A stretch of DNA of 64,000 nucleotides. Source: Herpetosiphonaceae bacterium. Its GTDB lineage: Bacteria > Chloroflexota > Chloroflexia > Chloroflexales > Kallotenuaceae. Shown here one piece after another: positions 26,597 to 36,000 of the stretch. The stretch spans positions 124,001-188,000 of the forward strand of contig DASUTC010000347.1 in the NCBI GenBank assembly GCA_036374795.1, given 5' to 3'. Position 1 is the first letter of the stretch. The number at the start of each line of letters is the position of its first letter. The translations under genes and the position numbers were made by a program. The notes under the pieces are model-generated. The model did no database searches. It had not been told where the DNA came from and was given only the letters and a program-made list of their open reading frames with translations.

Positions 26597-29500
26597 GTTG
26601 CGATAACAACCGAGCAGCATTTACGACGAAGATGGCGGCAGACCCTGCGGTTGCCGCGGCGTTGGGCAACGGCGATTCCAACCTGGCGGCAAGCGTCCTT
26701 GAATCGGTGTACCAAACGGCGAAAAGCCAGGCTGAACGAACGGATCAGCGGCAGTGGCGATCCGGGGATATGTCTCCGTCGGCACGCGCGGCTTTCTTGG
26801 CAGCGCAAGCCGGGTGTACCGCGCTCTTCCATCGGATGCTCGCTGCCAAGCTCAAACCACCCGTCCATGGCAAGCCACGTCCAGGCCACTCCCTTGCGCT
26901 GCCGAAAAGCGCGGCTGCTCAAGCAGGCTATGCGGCGATCGAGCAAACGCTCCGCGCGATCGAGCAGGGCAAACCCCTCCCGGACGTGACGCATGATCTG
27001 CTCGCTGCTCGTGGCGTGAGGCAGCACCCATCCGGGCCCCAGCGAACCGTGACGGCACAGATGGATGCCTTGGCTGGTCACCTGGGCACCATCCCGGTCG
27101 ATCCCGATCGACCACCGCTCGCCGGATTCCTCACGGCGCTGATGCGTGGGGCGCTGGACCCTGCAACGATGAGCGAGGACGAGTTGTACCAATCCATGAC
27201 TCGTCTGATCCGTACCGAAGAAATGCAGCAGGCATTCATGCGCGTGCCCCGTCTGCTTGACCTCGCGCGCGGTGATGTGGCGGATGGTGATCCCGCTCTG
27301 CGGCGCGAGCTCGATCGTGCGGCCGAGGGCGTGGTGAGCGCGGCAGACGACCGCGACGAGCCTGTTCCACCTGCGTTAGCGGCAGCCGCAGCGGCCTATC
27401 AGGCCGATCCATCCACGGCGGCGGCATTTGCCGTCGCGCTCGCCGAGACAGCCGGTCTGCCGCGCTGTCCCCAGTGCGGTCAGTTCCAAGATGCCGCAGG
27501 GCAGCATGCCTGTGCGATCCGCAGCGTCATCGACACCTTTCCAGCGCTGCGCGTTCAAACCGAGCCACCGTACCAGGATCGGCAGGGACTGGAGCAGTTG
27601 ACCGCGCCGGCGGTGCATGCGGCGTTGACGAGGGCGGCACAGGGGCTGTGTGGGCCAGCCGTCCCCTCACGCGTGCGGGCGGCGGCCGAAACGTACCTGG
27701 GAGCAACCGCCACCGGTCCGAGCGCGGCGGCAACCCGGGCCTTTGTGGCGATCGTGTGGGCGGCGGGCGAAACGACGCCCGCGACGGAGCAGAGCCACGT
27801 CCGCATGCGCGAGGTGATCGCCCGCCGCATCGAGCAGCTGCCCTGCCTCAATCTGGTGAATGGCATCCATGACCAGGATGCCCGGCCGGCGATTGCGGGA
27901 CTGCGCGGAACAGCCAATGGACTCCTGAGTACGCCCGATGCTCCGATCGATTGGCGTTTGGCTGCCGCGGCGTGGCAGCAGCAGCGTCCGTTCAACGATT
28001 GGTCGCCGACGGCTGCGCATGATGTCGCCTTTGCGCGCTTTCTCGCGGAGACGAGCGGTCTGCTTCGATGCCCGCAGTGCCAGCAGTTCATGTCACCATC
28101 ACGGGACCATGGCTGTCCGGCGATATTGCCTGCCGCACCGATCCAGGTCACGCCGACGATCGTCGCTGTCGCCTCGGGCCGTGGGAGCTTTCCTGCGAGC
28201 TTCCGCCAGCCGAGCCCTGACCTGCAAGCCCTGGTGGACCTGGCGCAGGCACTTGCCGCTGATCCGCAGACGTATGGAACCGCGCGGGGTGCCGCGGCGA
28301 ACTTTCTGATGCGCCTGCACGAGTTGGAAACACGGTATGCCATTGGCGTGCCAGTCGCGTCGCTGGAAGGTGCCTGTCTGGATCTTGCGCGGGCGGCGTG
28401 CGAAGATGCGGGGTTGATCCACTGCGGCGGCTGTCCTGCCTATGTCGCCGACCCAGCGCAGCATGACTGTCCCAATGATGGCTCTGGGTGGTCAGTGCCG
28501 CGGGTGATCGACGAGGCGGTCACGACTCTGGCTACAACGCCGACGCTGGTGGACTGGCTGAACCGTCAGCGCCATGCTGGACTGGCCGCAAGCGACGCGC
28601 TGACCGATGATGAGTTGAGCGCCGTCCTTTCGGCCATGGTCCGCTTTGAGGACGGCGCCATCGACGATGAGCTGTCCACAGGTGCCTACGCGTTGCTTAC
28701 GGCGGTCAAGCAGGTCGGCCGGGTTGGGTTGGATACGCCGCAGCGGGGCGGCACCCTCCAGGAGCGGATCGCGGCGATGGCCTTGGTGGACCTGCTGTGT
28801 CGTCGTGCCGGTCGGCAGCGCTGTCCCGACTGTGGTGCATGGATGGTAGCAGATGGGTCCCACGCCTGCCTGACCCGTCTCGCCCGGCAGGCGACCGCTG
28901 CTGCGCGCTCGCCGGTCGACGTCAGGCAGCGGCTGCAGGCTAGCCAGGATCTCGACGACGACGCGCGTGCGGCTGCCCTGGGCCAGTTGATCGCCGAGGG
29001 TCATGCGGACGCCGTCGTTGGGTGGGTCCGTCAGGAGGAACGCCCACGGCTGCAGGTGCGCACGCTCGTGCAGGCAGCAGCCACGCTGCAGGGCGTGACA
29101 CGCCAGCACACGGTGCAGGCCGCGCTCACCTGCGCTGCTGCGATTGCGGATGATGATGTCCGCGCCCATGCGTTGGTCGAGGTCGCCCGGGCGCTGGGTG
29201 ACCGGGCGAGCGATGGACCCCTTGCGGACCGCGCGCTGGAGCTGGCGAGACGGGTGCGGGTACCCGCCTATCGGGCACGTGCCTTGGCGCAGCTGGTTCC
29301 GCTGACCGCGCCTGACGCGCAAGCAGCGGTCGTGGCGGAAGCCCTGACCGATCTGCAGGCAGGGGTCGATTCCACGATTCAGTATGACGTGTTGAGCACC
29401 CTGGGCGCGACGACCCCAGCAGCCCACCTTGAGCCGGTGGTCCGCGCCACGACCCTCCTGAAGGACACCACCCACCGCGACATTGTCAGATCGATCATCA

Positions 29501-29727
29501 CCGAAACCTTGGCGCGTGGCAGCAGGCATGTCGCCGCCTCGATCATCGTCGATGGCATCCGGTCAGGAGAGCTGCGGTCGAAAGCGATTGTGGAGATTGC
29601 CACCAGCACCACCATTCCCGTTGGAGCCTGGGCCGCGTTCTACCGGGCAGCCGAGCGCATTCGTGCGCCGCGGTGGCGTGCGCCAGCGCTCGCCGCATTA
29701 GAGGACAACGCACGGCGACGGGCCTGA
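26593..29727 (+). CDS. MSCD-domain protein with four zinc knuckles and C-terminal helical repeats, 1044 aa
   Basis: Begins MSCDNNRAAF and contains the shared N-terminal domain to about residue 140. Four short Cys/His knuckles follow: CPQCGQFQDAAGQHAC (about 295), CPQCQQFMSPSRDHGC (about 495), CGGCPAYVADPAQHDC (about 613) and CPDCGAWMVADGSHAC (about 745). Each is CxxC...HxC, able to bind one zinc. Between them are helical segments of similar spacing, suggesting repeated modules. The last 280 residues resemble HEAT/TPR-like solenoid repeats (ALVEVARALGDRA, ARALAQLVPL). The start overlaps the previous stop by four bases. No enzyme motif is seen, so a scaffold or adaptor in a complex with the other MSCD proteins is the best guess. 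Confidence 0.82.
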   Translation: MSCDNNRAAFTTKMAADPAVAAALGNGDSNLAASVLESVYQTAKSQAERTDQRQWRSGDMSPSARAAFLAAQAGCTALFHRMLAAKLKPPVHGKPRPGHSLALPKSAAAQAGYAAIEQTLRAIEQGKPLPDVTHDLLAARGVRQHPSGPQRTVTAQMDALAGHLGTIPVDPDRPPLAGFLTALMRGALDPATMSEDELYQSMTRLIRTEEMQQAFMRVPRLLDLARGDVADGDPALRRELDRAAEGVVSAADDRDEPVPPALAAAAAAYQADPSTAAAFAVALAETAGLPRCPQCGQFQDAAGQHACAIRSVIDTFPALRVQTEPPYQDRQGLEQLTAPAVHAALTRAAQGLCGPAVPSRVRAAAETYLGATATGPSAAATRAFVAIVWAAGETTPATEQSHVRMREVIARRIEQLPCLNLVNGIHDQDARPAIAGLRGTANGLLSTPDAPIDWRLAAAAWQQQRPFNDWSPTAAHDVAFARFLAETSGLLRCPQCQQFMSPSRDHGCPAILPAAPIQVTPTIVAVASGRGSFPASFRQPSPDLQALVDLAQALAADPQTYGTARGAAANFLMRLHELETRYAIGVPVASLEGACLDLARAACEDAGLIHCGGCPAYVADPAQHDCPNDGSGWSVPRVIDEAVTTLATTPTLVDWLNRQRHAGLAASDALTDDELSAVLSAMVRFEDGAIDDELSTGAYALLTAVKQVGRVGLDTPQRGGTLQERIAAMALVDLLCRRAGRQRCPDCGAWMVADGSHACLTRLARQATAAARSPVDVRQRLQASQDLDDDARAAALGQLIAEGHADAVVGWVRQEERPRLQVRTLVQAAATLQGVTRQHTVQAALTCAAAIADDDVRAHALVEVARALGDRASDGPLADRALELARRVRVPAYRARALAQLVPLTAPDAQAAVVAEALTDLQAGVDSTIQYDVLSTLGATTPAAHLEPVVRATTLLKDTTHRDIVRSIITETLARGSRHVAASIIVDGIRSGELRSKAIVEIATSTTIPVGAWAAFYRAAERIRAPRWRAPALAALEDNARRRA

Positions 29728-29797
29728 GGTCACCGGTCAGCCTGCACCACCGCGGCGACGAGGAAGCCGATGAGCCCGATGTCCGTTCGTGGCAAAG

Positions 29798-29840
29798 TGG
29801 CAGATAACGCGCTGATCTTGGCCACACGGCTTGGTATGCT
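29798..29840 (+). promoter_or_regulatory. Shared promoter-like element, copy 2
   Basis: TGGCAGATAA at 29798-29807 and TATGCT at 29835-29840 (37 bases start to start) lie 86 bases before the ATG at 29927. This is the same pair as at 13255 and 30391. The interval 29728-29926 otherwise has no gene. Confidence 0.55.
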
Positions 29841-29926
29841 GGTGGGGGACGACCGAGCGCAGCAAACCACCCAGTGAATCACCACCCACGTTCACGCATG
29901 ACTCTGTATGTTCCTGAGGAGACACT

Positions 29927-30331
29927 ATGCCAGATACGCACCGCCGCTATTTCTTCTATCACAATGCGCAGACCGACTTTTTTGAGCTGGGCTACCTCGC
30001 GGAGGGGCTGCCCGGCGTGGTGCTCTACCGGTCCAGCGCGCTCGGCAGCGGCACCGGCCGTGCCCTGCTGGTGTGGCCGCTCCGGGCGGAGACCCCGCCA
30101 CCGCGTCTGGCCATTCCGGCGTCGCTCATCGCGCAGCCGCCCTTTCGGTTCTGTTCCGCCGCCGAGGCGCTGGCGGCGTTCGAGGCGTCCTTTCGCGACC
30201 TCCGCTGGCTTGGCTTCGAGGACCCCTTCGCCCAGCGCTGCTGGAATGTGCCGGATCTGGTCGCCCAGTTCCAGCGCCAGGTCGCCGCCGATGCCCAGGC
30301 CCGCGCGCGCCACGCGCGGCAGGCGGCCTGA
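29927..30331 (+). CDS. Small protein of unknown function, 134 aa
   Basis: No family recognised. The N-terminus is aromatic-rich (RRYFFYHNAQTDFFELGYL), followed by a beta-rich middle and a helical C-terminus with CWNVPDLVAQFQRQVAADAQ. GGAG in GAGGAGACACT precedes the ATG by a normal distance. It has its own copy of the shared promoter-like element and lies 186 bases before the first ParB-like gene, so it is probably co-regulated with the ParB/MoxR/VWA run. A compact soluble partner protein is the most that can be said. Confidence 0.65.
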   Translation: MPDTHRRYFFYHNAQTDFFELGYLAEGLPGVVLYRSSALGSGTGRALLVWPLRAETPPPRLAIPASLIAQPPFRFCSAAEALAAFEASFRDLRWLGFEDPFAQRCWNVPDLVAQFQRQVAADAQARARHARQAA

Positions 30332-30390
30332 TCGACAGCCCCCATCCCCCAACAGTCCCGCTCAGCGGATAGGCCATCACCGACACCGAT

Positions 30391-30434
30391 TGGCAGATAA
30401 GCCGCACCCCAGCCCGCTTCTGCTGCGCTATGCT
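30391..30434 (+). promoter_or_regulatory. Shared promoter-like element, copy 3
   Basis: TGGCAGATAA at 30391-30400 and TATGCT at 30429-30434, 38 bases start to start. TATGCT ends 83 bases before the ATG at 30518. Identity with copy 1 extends over TTGGCAGATAAGCCG and CTGCGCTATGCT. Confidence 0.6.
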
Positions 30435-30517
30435 GGATGCTGCAAGCTGTCTCGGCGGGAATGTCGCTGCCCTGGATGCGCCAGGAGCGAGCACCGCCCG
30501 TGTCCAAAGGATGACCG

Positions 30518-31816
30518 ATGCCGAACCACCCGACCCCCGCACCCACCGACGCGCCTGACGTGGCCGTCGCCGATCAGCTGGCTGGCCTGCCGCTGCGGAT
30601 CGCCCTCGTCGATCTGGACGAGGATCTGACCCAGCCACGCCAGGAGTTTCCCGACGATCGCCAGCAGGAGCTGACCGCGAGCGTCGCCGCCGCCGGCATC
30701 CAGCAGCCGCTGCTCGTCCGTCCCGTGGGGAACGGCCGCTATGTCGTGGTCGATGGCGCCCGCCGCAAGCGCGCGGCGGAGGCGGCGGGCCTCCGCGAGG
30801 TACCCTGTGTCCTGTGCGACGAGGTGAATTGGCTTGCTGTCAAGCAGAGTCAGCTCATCACGAATGGCTTTCACCAGTCCCTGACGCCGCTGGAGCTGGC
30901 CCAGACGCTGGAGCTGCTCTGGCTCGGCCACCAGATCGCCGCCTTTGAAGCCGATGCGGGCGATGATGGCACGCAGACGGCGGTGCTCGTGGCGGCGGCG
31001 GGCAGTCCCGCCCGGCAGATCGCGGCGCTGCGCGACCGGCTCTGCGCGCTGTCCGGCTTTCCGAACCGCGACGCCTACCTGAGCAGCGGCGCCCACGTCC
31101 GCGTGTCCTGGACGACGGTCTTGGAGGCCATTGGCCTGGTGCAGATGACCGCTGACCAGCGCAAGCGTCTGCTGAGCCTGCTCGACCTGTCGCTGGAGGC
31201 CCAGGACGCGCTGGCCGGCGTCGACGTGAGCCAGCGCACCTTGCGGGAGCTGGCGCAGCGTCCGCCGGACGAGCAGCAGGCGCTCATCGCGCAGGCGCAG
31301 GATCAGGACGATGTCGGCGCGGCGCTGCGGCAGGCACTGAGCGCGCCGCTGCAGACCGACGCTGCACCGGAGCGGATCGCTGACTGGTCGCCCGAAGCCC
31401 TGGCCCAGGCTCTGGATGCGGCAGACACCGCGGACGCACCCAGCTCCGCCCGAGCCGGGCAGCGGGCTGCGCGCGGCGATCCTGACGACGGGCTGCCGCT
31501 GGATGTGGATGCCGATCAGCGCGCGACGTTTGAACCCGATCCGACGCTGGCGCTGCCGTTTTCAACCGGTCCAGGCCGGAAGCTGGTCTCGGAGCGGGGC
31601 GACATTGGCCGGGGCTCGCTGCCGCCGGATGGTCACGAGTATTGGTCCGAGGACGAAGCACTGCAGCTCTCCGGCGCGCTTGAGGCCGCCCTGAAGGTGC
31701 TGGACGGTGTCGGGCCGGGCTATCTGTCGGAGCAGCACTGCGGCTGGCTGCAACCGATGTGGCAGGAACTGGTCCTCCGCCTTGATGCTGCCGGGCTGGC
31801 GGCCCAGCCGGACTAG
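30518..31816 (+). CDS. ParB-like nuclease-fold protein A, 432 aa
   Basis: The N-terminal domain (about 28-110) matches ParB/Srx: LRIALVDLDED, then QQELTASVAAAGIQQPLLVRP and DGARRKRAAEAAG, the counterpart of the GERRxRA box that binds CTP in ParB. A helical middle region (about 130-280) could be the HTH part. The C-terminal half is acidic and Ala-rich, with no ParB dimerisation domain recognised. It is the first gene after promoter copy 3, 51 bases before a second ParB-like gene. No ParA ATPase is visible in the window, so classical partitioning is doubtful; site-specific loading or recruitment of the downstream AAA+/VWA machine is an alternative. Confidence 0.8.
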   Translation: MPNHPTPAPTDAPDVAVADQLAGLPLRIALVDLDEDLTQPRQEFPDDRQQELTASVAAAGIQQPLLVRPVGNGRYVVVDGARRKRAAEAAGLREVPCVLCDEVNWLAVKQSQLITNGFHQSLTPLELAQTLELLWLGHQIAAFEADAGDDGTQTAVLVAAAGSPARQIAALRDRLCALSGFPNRDAYLSSGAHVRVSWTTVLEAIGLVQMTADQRKRLLSLLDLSLEAQDALAGVDVSQRTLRELAQRPPDEQQALIAQAQDQDDVGAALRQALSAPLQTDAAPERIADWSPEALAQALDAADTADAPSSARAGQRAARGDPDDGLPLDVDADQRATFEPDPTLALPFSTGPGRKLVSERGDIGRGSLPPDGHEYWSEDEALQLSGALEAALKVLDGVGPGYLSEQHCGWLQPMWQELVLRLDAAGLAAQPD

Positions 31817-31867
31817 GCGCGTCGGGACTCGGGTCTGAACGAAGGCGACCAAAGGCGCAGGACGATC

Positions 31868-33043
31868 ATGCAGACATCTTCCCCCCAATCTGGCGCGGCC
31901 CGTGCTGCTGCGAGCGGCCCGGCGGCTGATCCGGGACCGCCCACGCTCCAGGTGCTGCCCGTGGCGGCGATTCGGACCACGGCGCAGAACCCACGGGCCA
32001 CCGAGACGGCACTGGACGATCTGATCGCCAGCCTGGCCGTCGAGTCCGAGCCGTATCTCGCGCAGCCGCCGTTGGTCGAGGACCGCGGCGACGGCGCGTA
32101 CCGGATCATCGCCGGCGAGCGGCGCGTGCGCGCGGTGACCGCGGCCGGCTGGGCGACGCTGGCCTGTCTGGTCTATCCCGCGCTTGATCCGGCCCTGGCC
32201 CACGAACTGCGCCTGGTCGAGAACCTCCACCGCGCCGCCCTCGATGCCCTGGACGAAGCCTGCGCGCTCCGCATCGCCTGGTTCCGCGCCAATGCCGATG
32301 CGCTGGGCGTCGGCGTCGCCGCACGGGACATCCTCGGACGGGAGCACCCGCCGACCGAGACGCTCGCGCAGCTGGGGGCGCTCCTCGCCACGGTGGGCTT
32401 CGCGCCGACCCGTCCGGTGGTGACCTGGGAGCAGGTGCTGGACCGCTTGGGGCTGGATCTCAGTCCGGCGCAGCGGAAGCGCCGGATGCGGTTGTTGTCG
32501 CTCGACAGCGCGGTGCAGGCGCAGGCCCGCGTGCTGGACCTCAGTCCGGCGGCGATGCGGGCGCTGGGGACGCTGGAGCCGGCCCAGCAACAGCGGCTGC
32601 TGCAGGAGGTTGCGGAGGACCCGCGCCTGGCCCGGAAGATTCGCCGCATCGCCAGCACGGTGACCAAGGGTACCTACACGCTGGACCAGGCGCTCGACGA
32701 GGCCCGCGGCCGGGTGCGGTTCGCGGCCGATCCGGACGGCGGCGCGGCCCGCGAGCTGCCAGCCCTGAGCGGGGACGCCGATGTGGGGGAACCAGGTGCG
32801 GCTGGGGGACCGGATGACGCGGCCGTGGCCGCTGCGGACAGCGGCCCTCCCCAACCGGATCAGACGGTGATCGATGCGGTCATGGAGCTGATTAACGTCG
32901 CCAGTTCCGTGACGTCCGCCGTCGCCACCTTCAAACGCGCCATCGGCACCCAGTCGATCGCCGCGCTGGGCGAGCCCTGGGGCGGCTATGCCCAGTACGC
33001 GCTCGCCCTGCTGCGCGATGCGACCACGGAGCTTCCAACCTGA
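31868..33043 (+). CDS. ParB-like nuclease-fold protein B, 391 aa
   Basis: Clearer ParB than its neighbour: LQVLPVAAIRTTAQNPR (about 28-44), then YRIIAGERRVRAVTAAGW (about 78-95) with the canonical GERR box, and ELRLVENLHRAALDALDEA at the junction to the HTH domain. Residues about 120-280 are helical with an HTH-like stretch. The C-terminus has a linker followed by a helical segment. The two ParB-like proteins differ in their box-II sequence (DGARRKRA against GERRVRAV), so they probably diverged in function; A may have weakened CTP binding. The MoxR-like gene follows after 41 bases. Confidence 0.85.
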   Translation: MQTSSPQSGAARAAASGPAADPGPPTLQVLPVAAIRTTAQNPRATETALDDLIASLAVESEPYLAQPPLVEDRGDGAYRIIAGERRVRAVTAAGWATLACLVYPALDPALAHELRLVENLHRAALDALDEACALRIAWFRANADALGVGVAARDILGREHPPTETLAQLGALLATVGFAPTRPVVTWEQVLDRLGLDLSPAQRKRRMRLLSLDSAVQAQARVLDLSPAAMRALGTLEPAQQQRLLQEVAEDPRLARKIRRIASTVTKGTYTLDQALDEARGRVRFAADPDGGAARELPALSGDADVGEPGAAGGPDDAAVAAADSGPPQPDQTVIDAVMELINVASSVTSAVATFKRAIGTQSIAALGEPWGGYAQYALALLRDATTELPT

Positions 33044-33084
33044 GCCTTGGCATTGCACGAGTACACCGTGAAAGGAATTTGTCC

Positions 33085-36000
33085 ATGTCCTGCGATGGCA
33101 ACCGCAACAAATACTTTGCCCATGTGTGCAGCCCTGGCAGCGCCGCAGCCGCCGCGTTCGGTGGTCAGGCCGAGGCCCAGGCGGCGCTGGAACAGATCTT
33201 CGCCACCGCCCGCAGCCAGCCGGTGACCGATCAGCAGCTGCCCAAGCTGGCCGAGATCAGCACCCGGGCCCTGTTTGCACAGATGCAGGTCGCCCAGCTG
33301 AAGCCACCAACGCACTCGGCGTCTGGGCTGCCCCGCGCCGATGCCCAGCGCGGCTACCACGTCGTCTATCAAACCCTGGAAGCGCTCAAACGGGGCCAGA
33401 CCCTGCCCTCGCTCGCCCGCCAGGTGCTGGCGGCACGCCAGGAGCAGCGGACGATCGACGCGCGGGGCCTGAACGCGATCGGGCGGTTGCACTGCACCTC
33501 GTGCGGCCAGTTCGTCAAGCCGCAGGGCGGCCACATCTGTCCGCCCACGGCGACGCCGGAGGCCATGGGTCGCGCGCTGCGGCGTCGCCTCCGGGTGCCC
33601 GCGACCGCCTATCCGGAGGGCGTGCTGGCGAAGCTGATCGAGCAGGCCAGGCAGGGCCCCATTCAGATGACCCACGGCGTCAGCGGCGAGCAGGTCGCGG
33701 TGACGCTGGACGGGTTGCCGCAGGCGCTGGGCGGAGGCTTTCTGCCCGATTGGTTCCGCAGTGAATCCGGCTTTGCGCTGGCCCAGGCGGTGGGTGGGCG
33801 CGTCGTCCCAGTCTTCGACGCCACCGGCTTGCAGCGCGTGGCGCTCGCGCCGACGGCGATCGGGCAAGCCGCCCAGGCATATGGCCGGCAGCTCGCGCCG
33901 GGGGCCGTGCCCGGAACTGCCGCGTCCGTGCCGAGTTTACCGGCGCATCAGGTCGCGACGGCGGCGACCACCAGCGTCACGGGCGGACAGCCCTACGATG
34001 TGGGCCATTTCATCGGAACCGAGTATCGCAAAACGGACGCGCTCGGCACGCCGGTGACGGTCCAGGGCAAAACCTACACCGTCGGGCAGCGCGTAACGAG
34101 TCCGAACGCCTGGGGCAGCGCCCGCCACAGCGGCGTGGAGCCCGTGCCAGGTGCCACCAAGCGCAATCCCCATCCCACCAATCCGAGCGTGGGGGTGGGC
34201 CGCACCACCTATGCGGCGGTGGGGCTGCTCCTCGACGGCGAGATCGTGGAAACCAGCGATGGCACGGTGGAGGTCTATACCAAGGGCCGCGGGCAGCTGC
34301 TCAGCGTGTACGATCCCGCCACCCAGACCGTCGGCGATACGCAGGGCGCGACGAACGCCTCGGCCGAGCAAGTGGCGGCGGTGATGGCGTACCTGGCCCT
34401 GCATCCGCAGACGGCCTCCGATGTCGCGCTGGCGAACGACCTGATTCGCGCCCAGCAGGGGACCGGCGAGCCGCTGGCTGCCGCGGATGGGGCCTATATC
34501 GCGTTCAAAAATGGTCCGCTGGCCGGGAATGGAACGATCACCTTTGGTGGTCAGGTCGGCACCCAGAAGTGTCCCGCGTGCGGGCAGTTCATGGGCGACG
34601 CGCACGTGTGTCCCGCGGCGGGCGCGAGCGCCGCAGTGGCGCCCGCTGCAGGTGCTGCAGCCCCGGCCACCCCGGCACCGGCCCCCTTCGATCCGGCGAC
34701 GGGTGGCGTCAACCCCGCGACGGGCTTCTATGACACGCCCACTGATCCGTATGCGCCGATTCTGGCGGATGGCGCGGGGACCGCTGCGGAGACCGGCCCG
34801 GTCGCCGCGGTCGCCGCGCCGGCAGCCGAGGCGTCAACGGCGGCATCCGTACCAGATGCCGTGGCGCCGATCTCGCCGAGCGCCGATCCCCAGTCTCCGG
34901 TGGAGGAGCCGGTCGCCGCGCCACCGCGCGAGGGTGCCGCCCCCACCGTGGCGATTGGCGCGCCGGAGGGGACGGGTGCGGCACCTCCGGTCCCGCCGAT
35001 CGCGGTCACGGTCGAGCCGAAGATCGAGGTCACCGTTCCCCTGGATGCCGACGCCTTTGCCGCGGCGCTCGCGGCCAATCTGCGGACCATCGCACCCACG
35101 GCGGCGACCCAGGCGACCACCGCGACCGATCTGTCCGAGGTGGGCGCGGCGATGCGCGAGCTGGCGGCGGCGATGCAGGCCGTCGCGGCGACGGGCCAGG
35201 GCCTGCCGGTCGGCGAGGCGGGCGGGCGACGGCGGCGTGGGCGGACCCAGGCGGACGATCCGACCACGGAGCGCCCGGCGCCGGATGAGGAGCGCACGGG
35301 ACCGCGCGTGCGCACGGCGGGGAAGCCGATCGACATCACCCGGCCGAAAACCGCGCAGGAACATATTGTGGATCTGGTCGTCCTCGACGCGCCCGATCCG
35401 TTCTTGACCAACGTGCCGCGCGCCGTCGGCGGCGATCTCGACCGGCCGCTGACCGAACGGGTGCCGGACGTCGATCCGAACTTCGCGATCAACGAGCAAA
35501 CCGAGAAGATTCTGCGCACCATGTCGGCGATGCTCCAGCTCGGCGGCGGCAAAGCCCAGAACACCTGGTCACGGGCGTTTGGCATCTACGGCCCGCCCGG
35601 CACCGGCAAGAATACGACCGCGCGCCAGCTGGCGGCGTCGATCAAAACCCGCGACGCACAGGGGAACATCACCCAGGGCATGAACTACGCCGAGGTGAAT
35701 ATCACCCCCGAATCGTCGATGGACGAGATGATTGGCACGACGATCTTGACGACCGATCCCCAGTCAGGCGCCACCGTGTCGAAGGTTGCGCTCGGCAAGA
35801 TCGGCCTGGCGGCGGCAATGGGCTCGGTGATCTGCGTCAACGAGATCGTGCGCAACCCCAAGCTGGCGACGGCGCTCCAGTCGATGCTGGAAGACGGCGA
35901 GATCCACGTCAACAGTCCGGAGACGGGCGACCTGATCAAGGTGCCGGTGCATCCCTCGACGGTGTTTGTGCTGACCTGGAATCCGGGCAACGAGGGTGAT

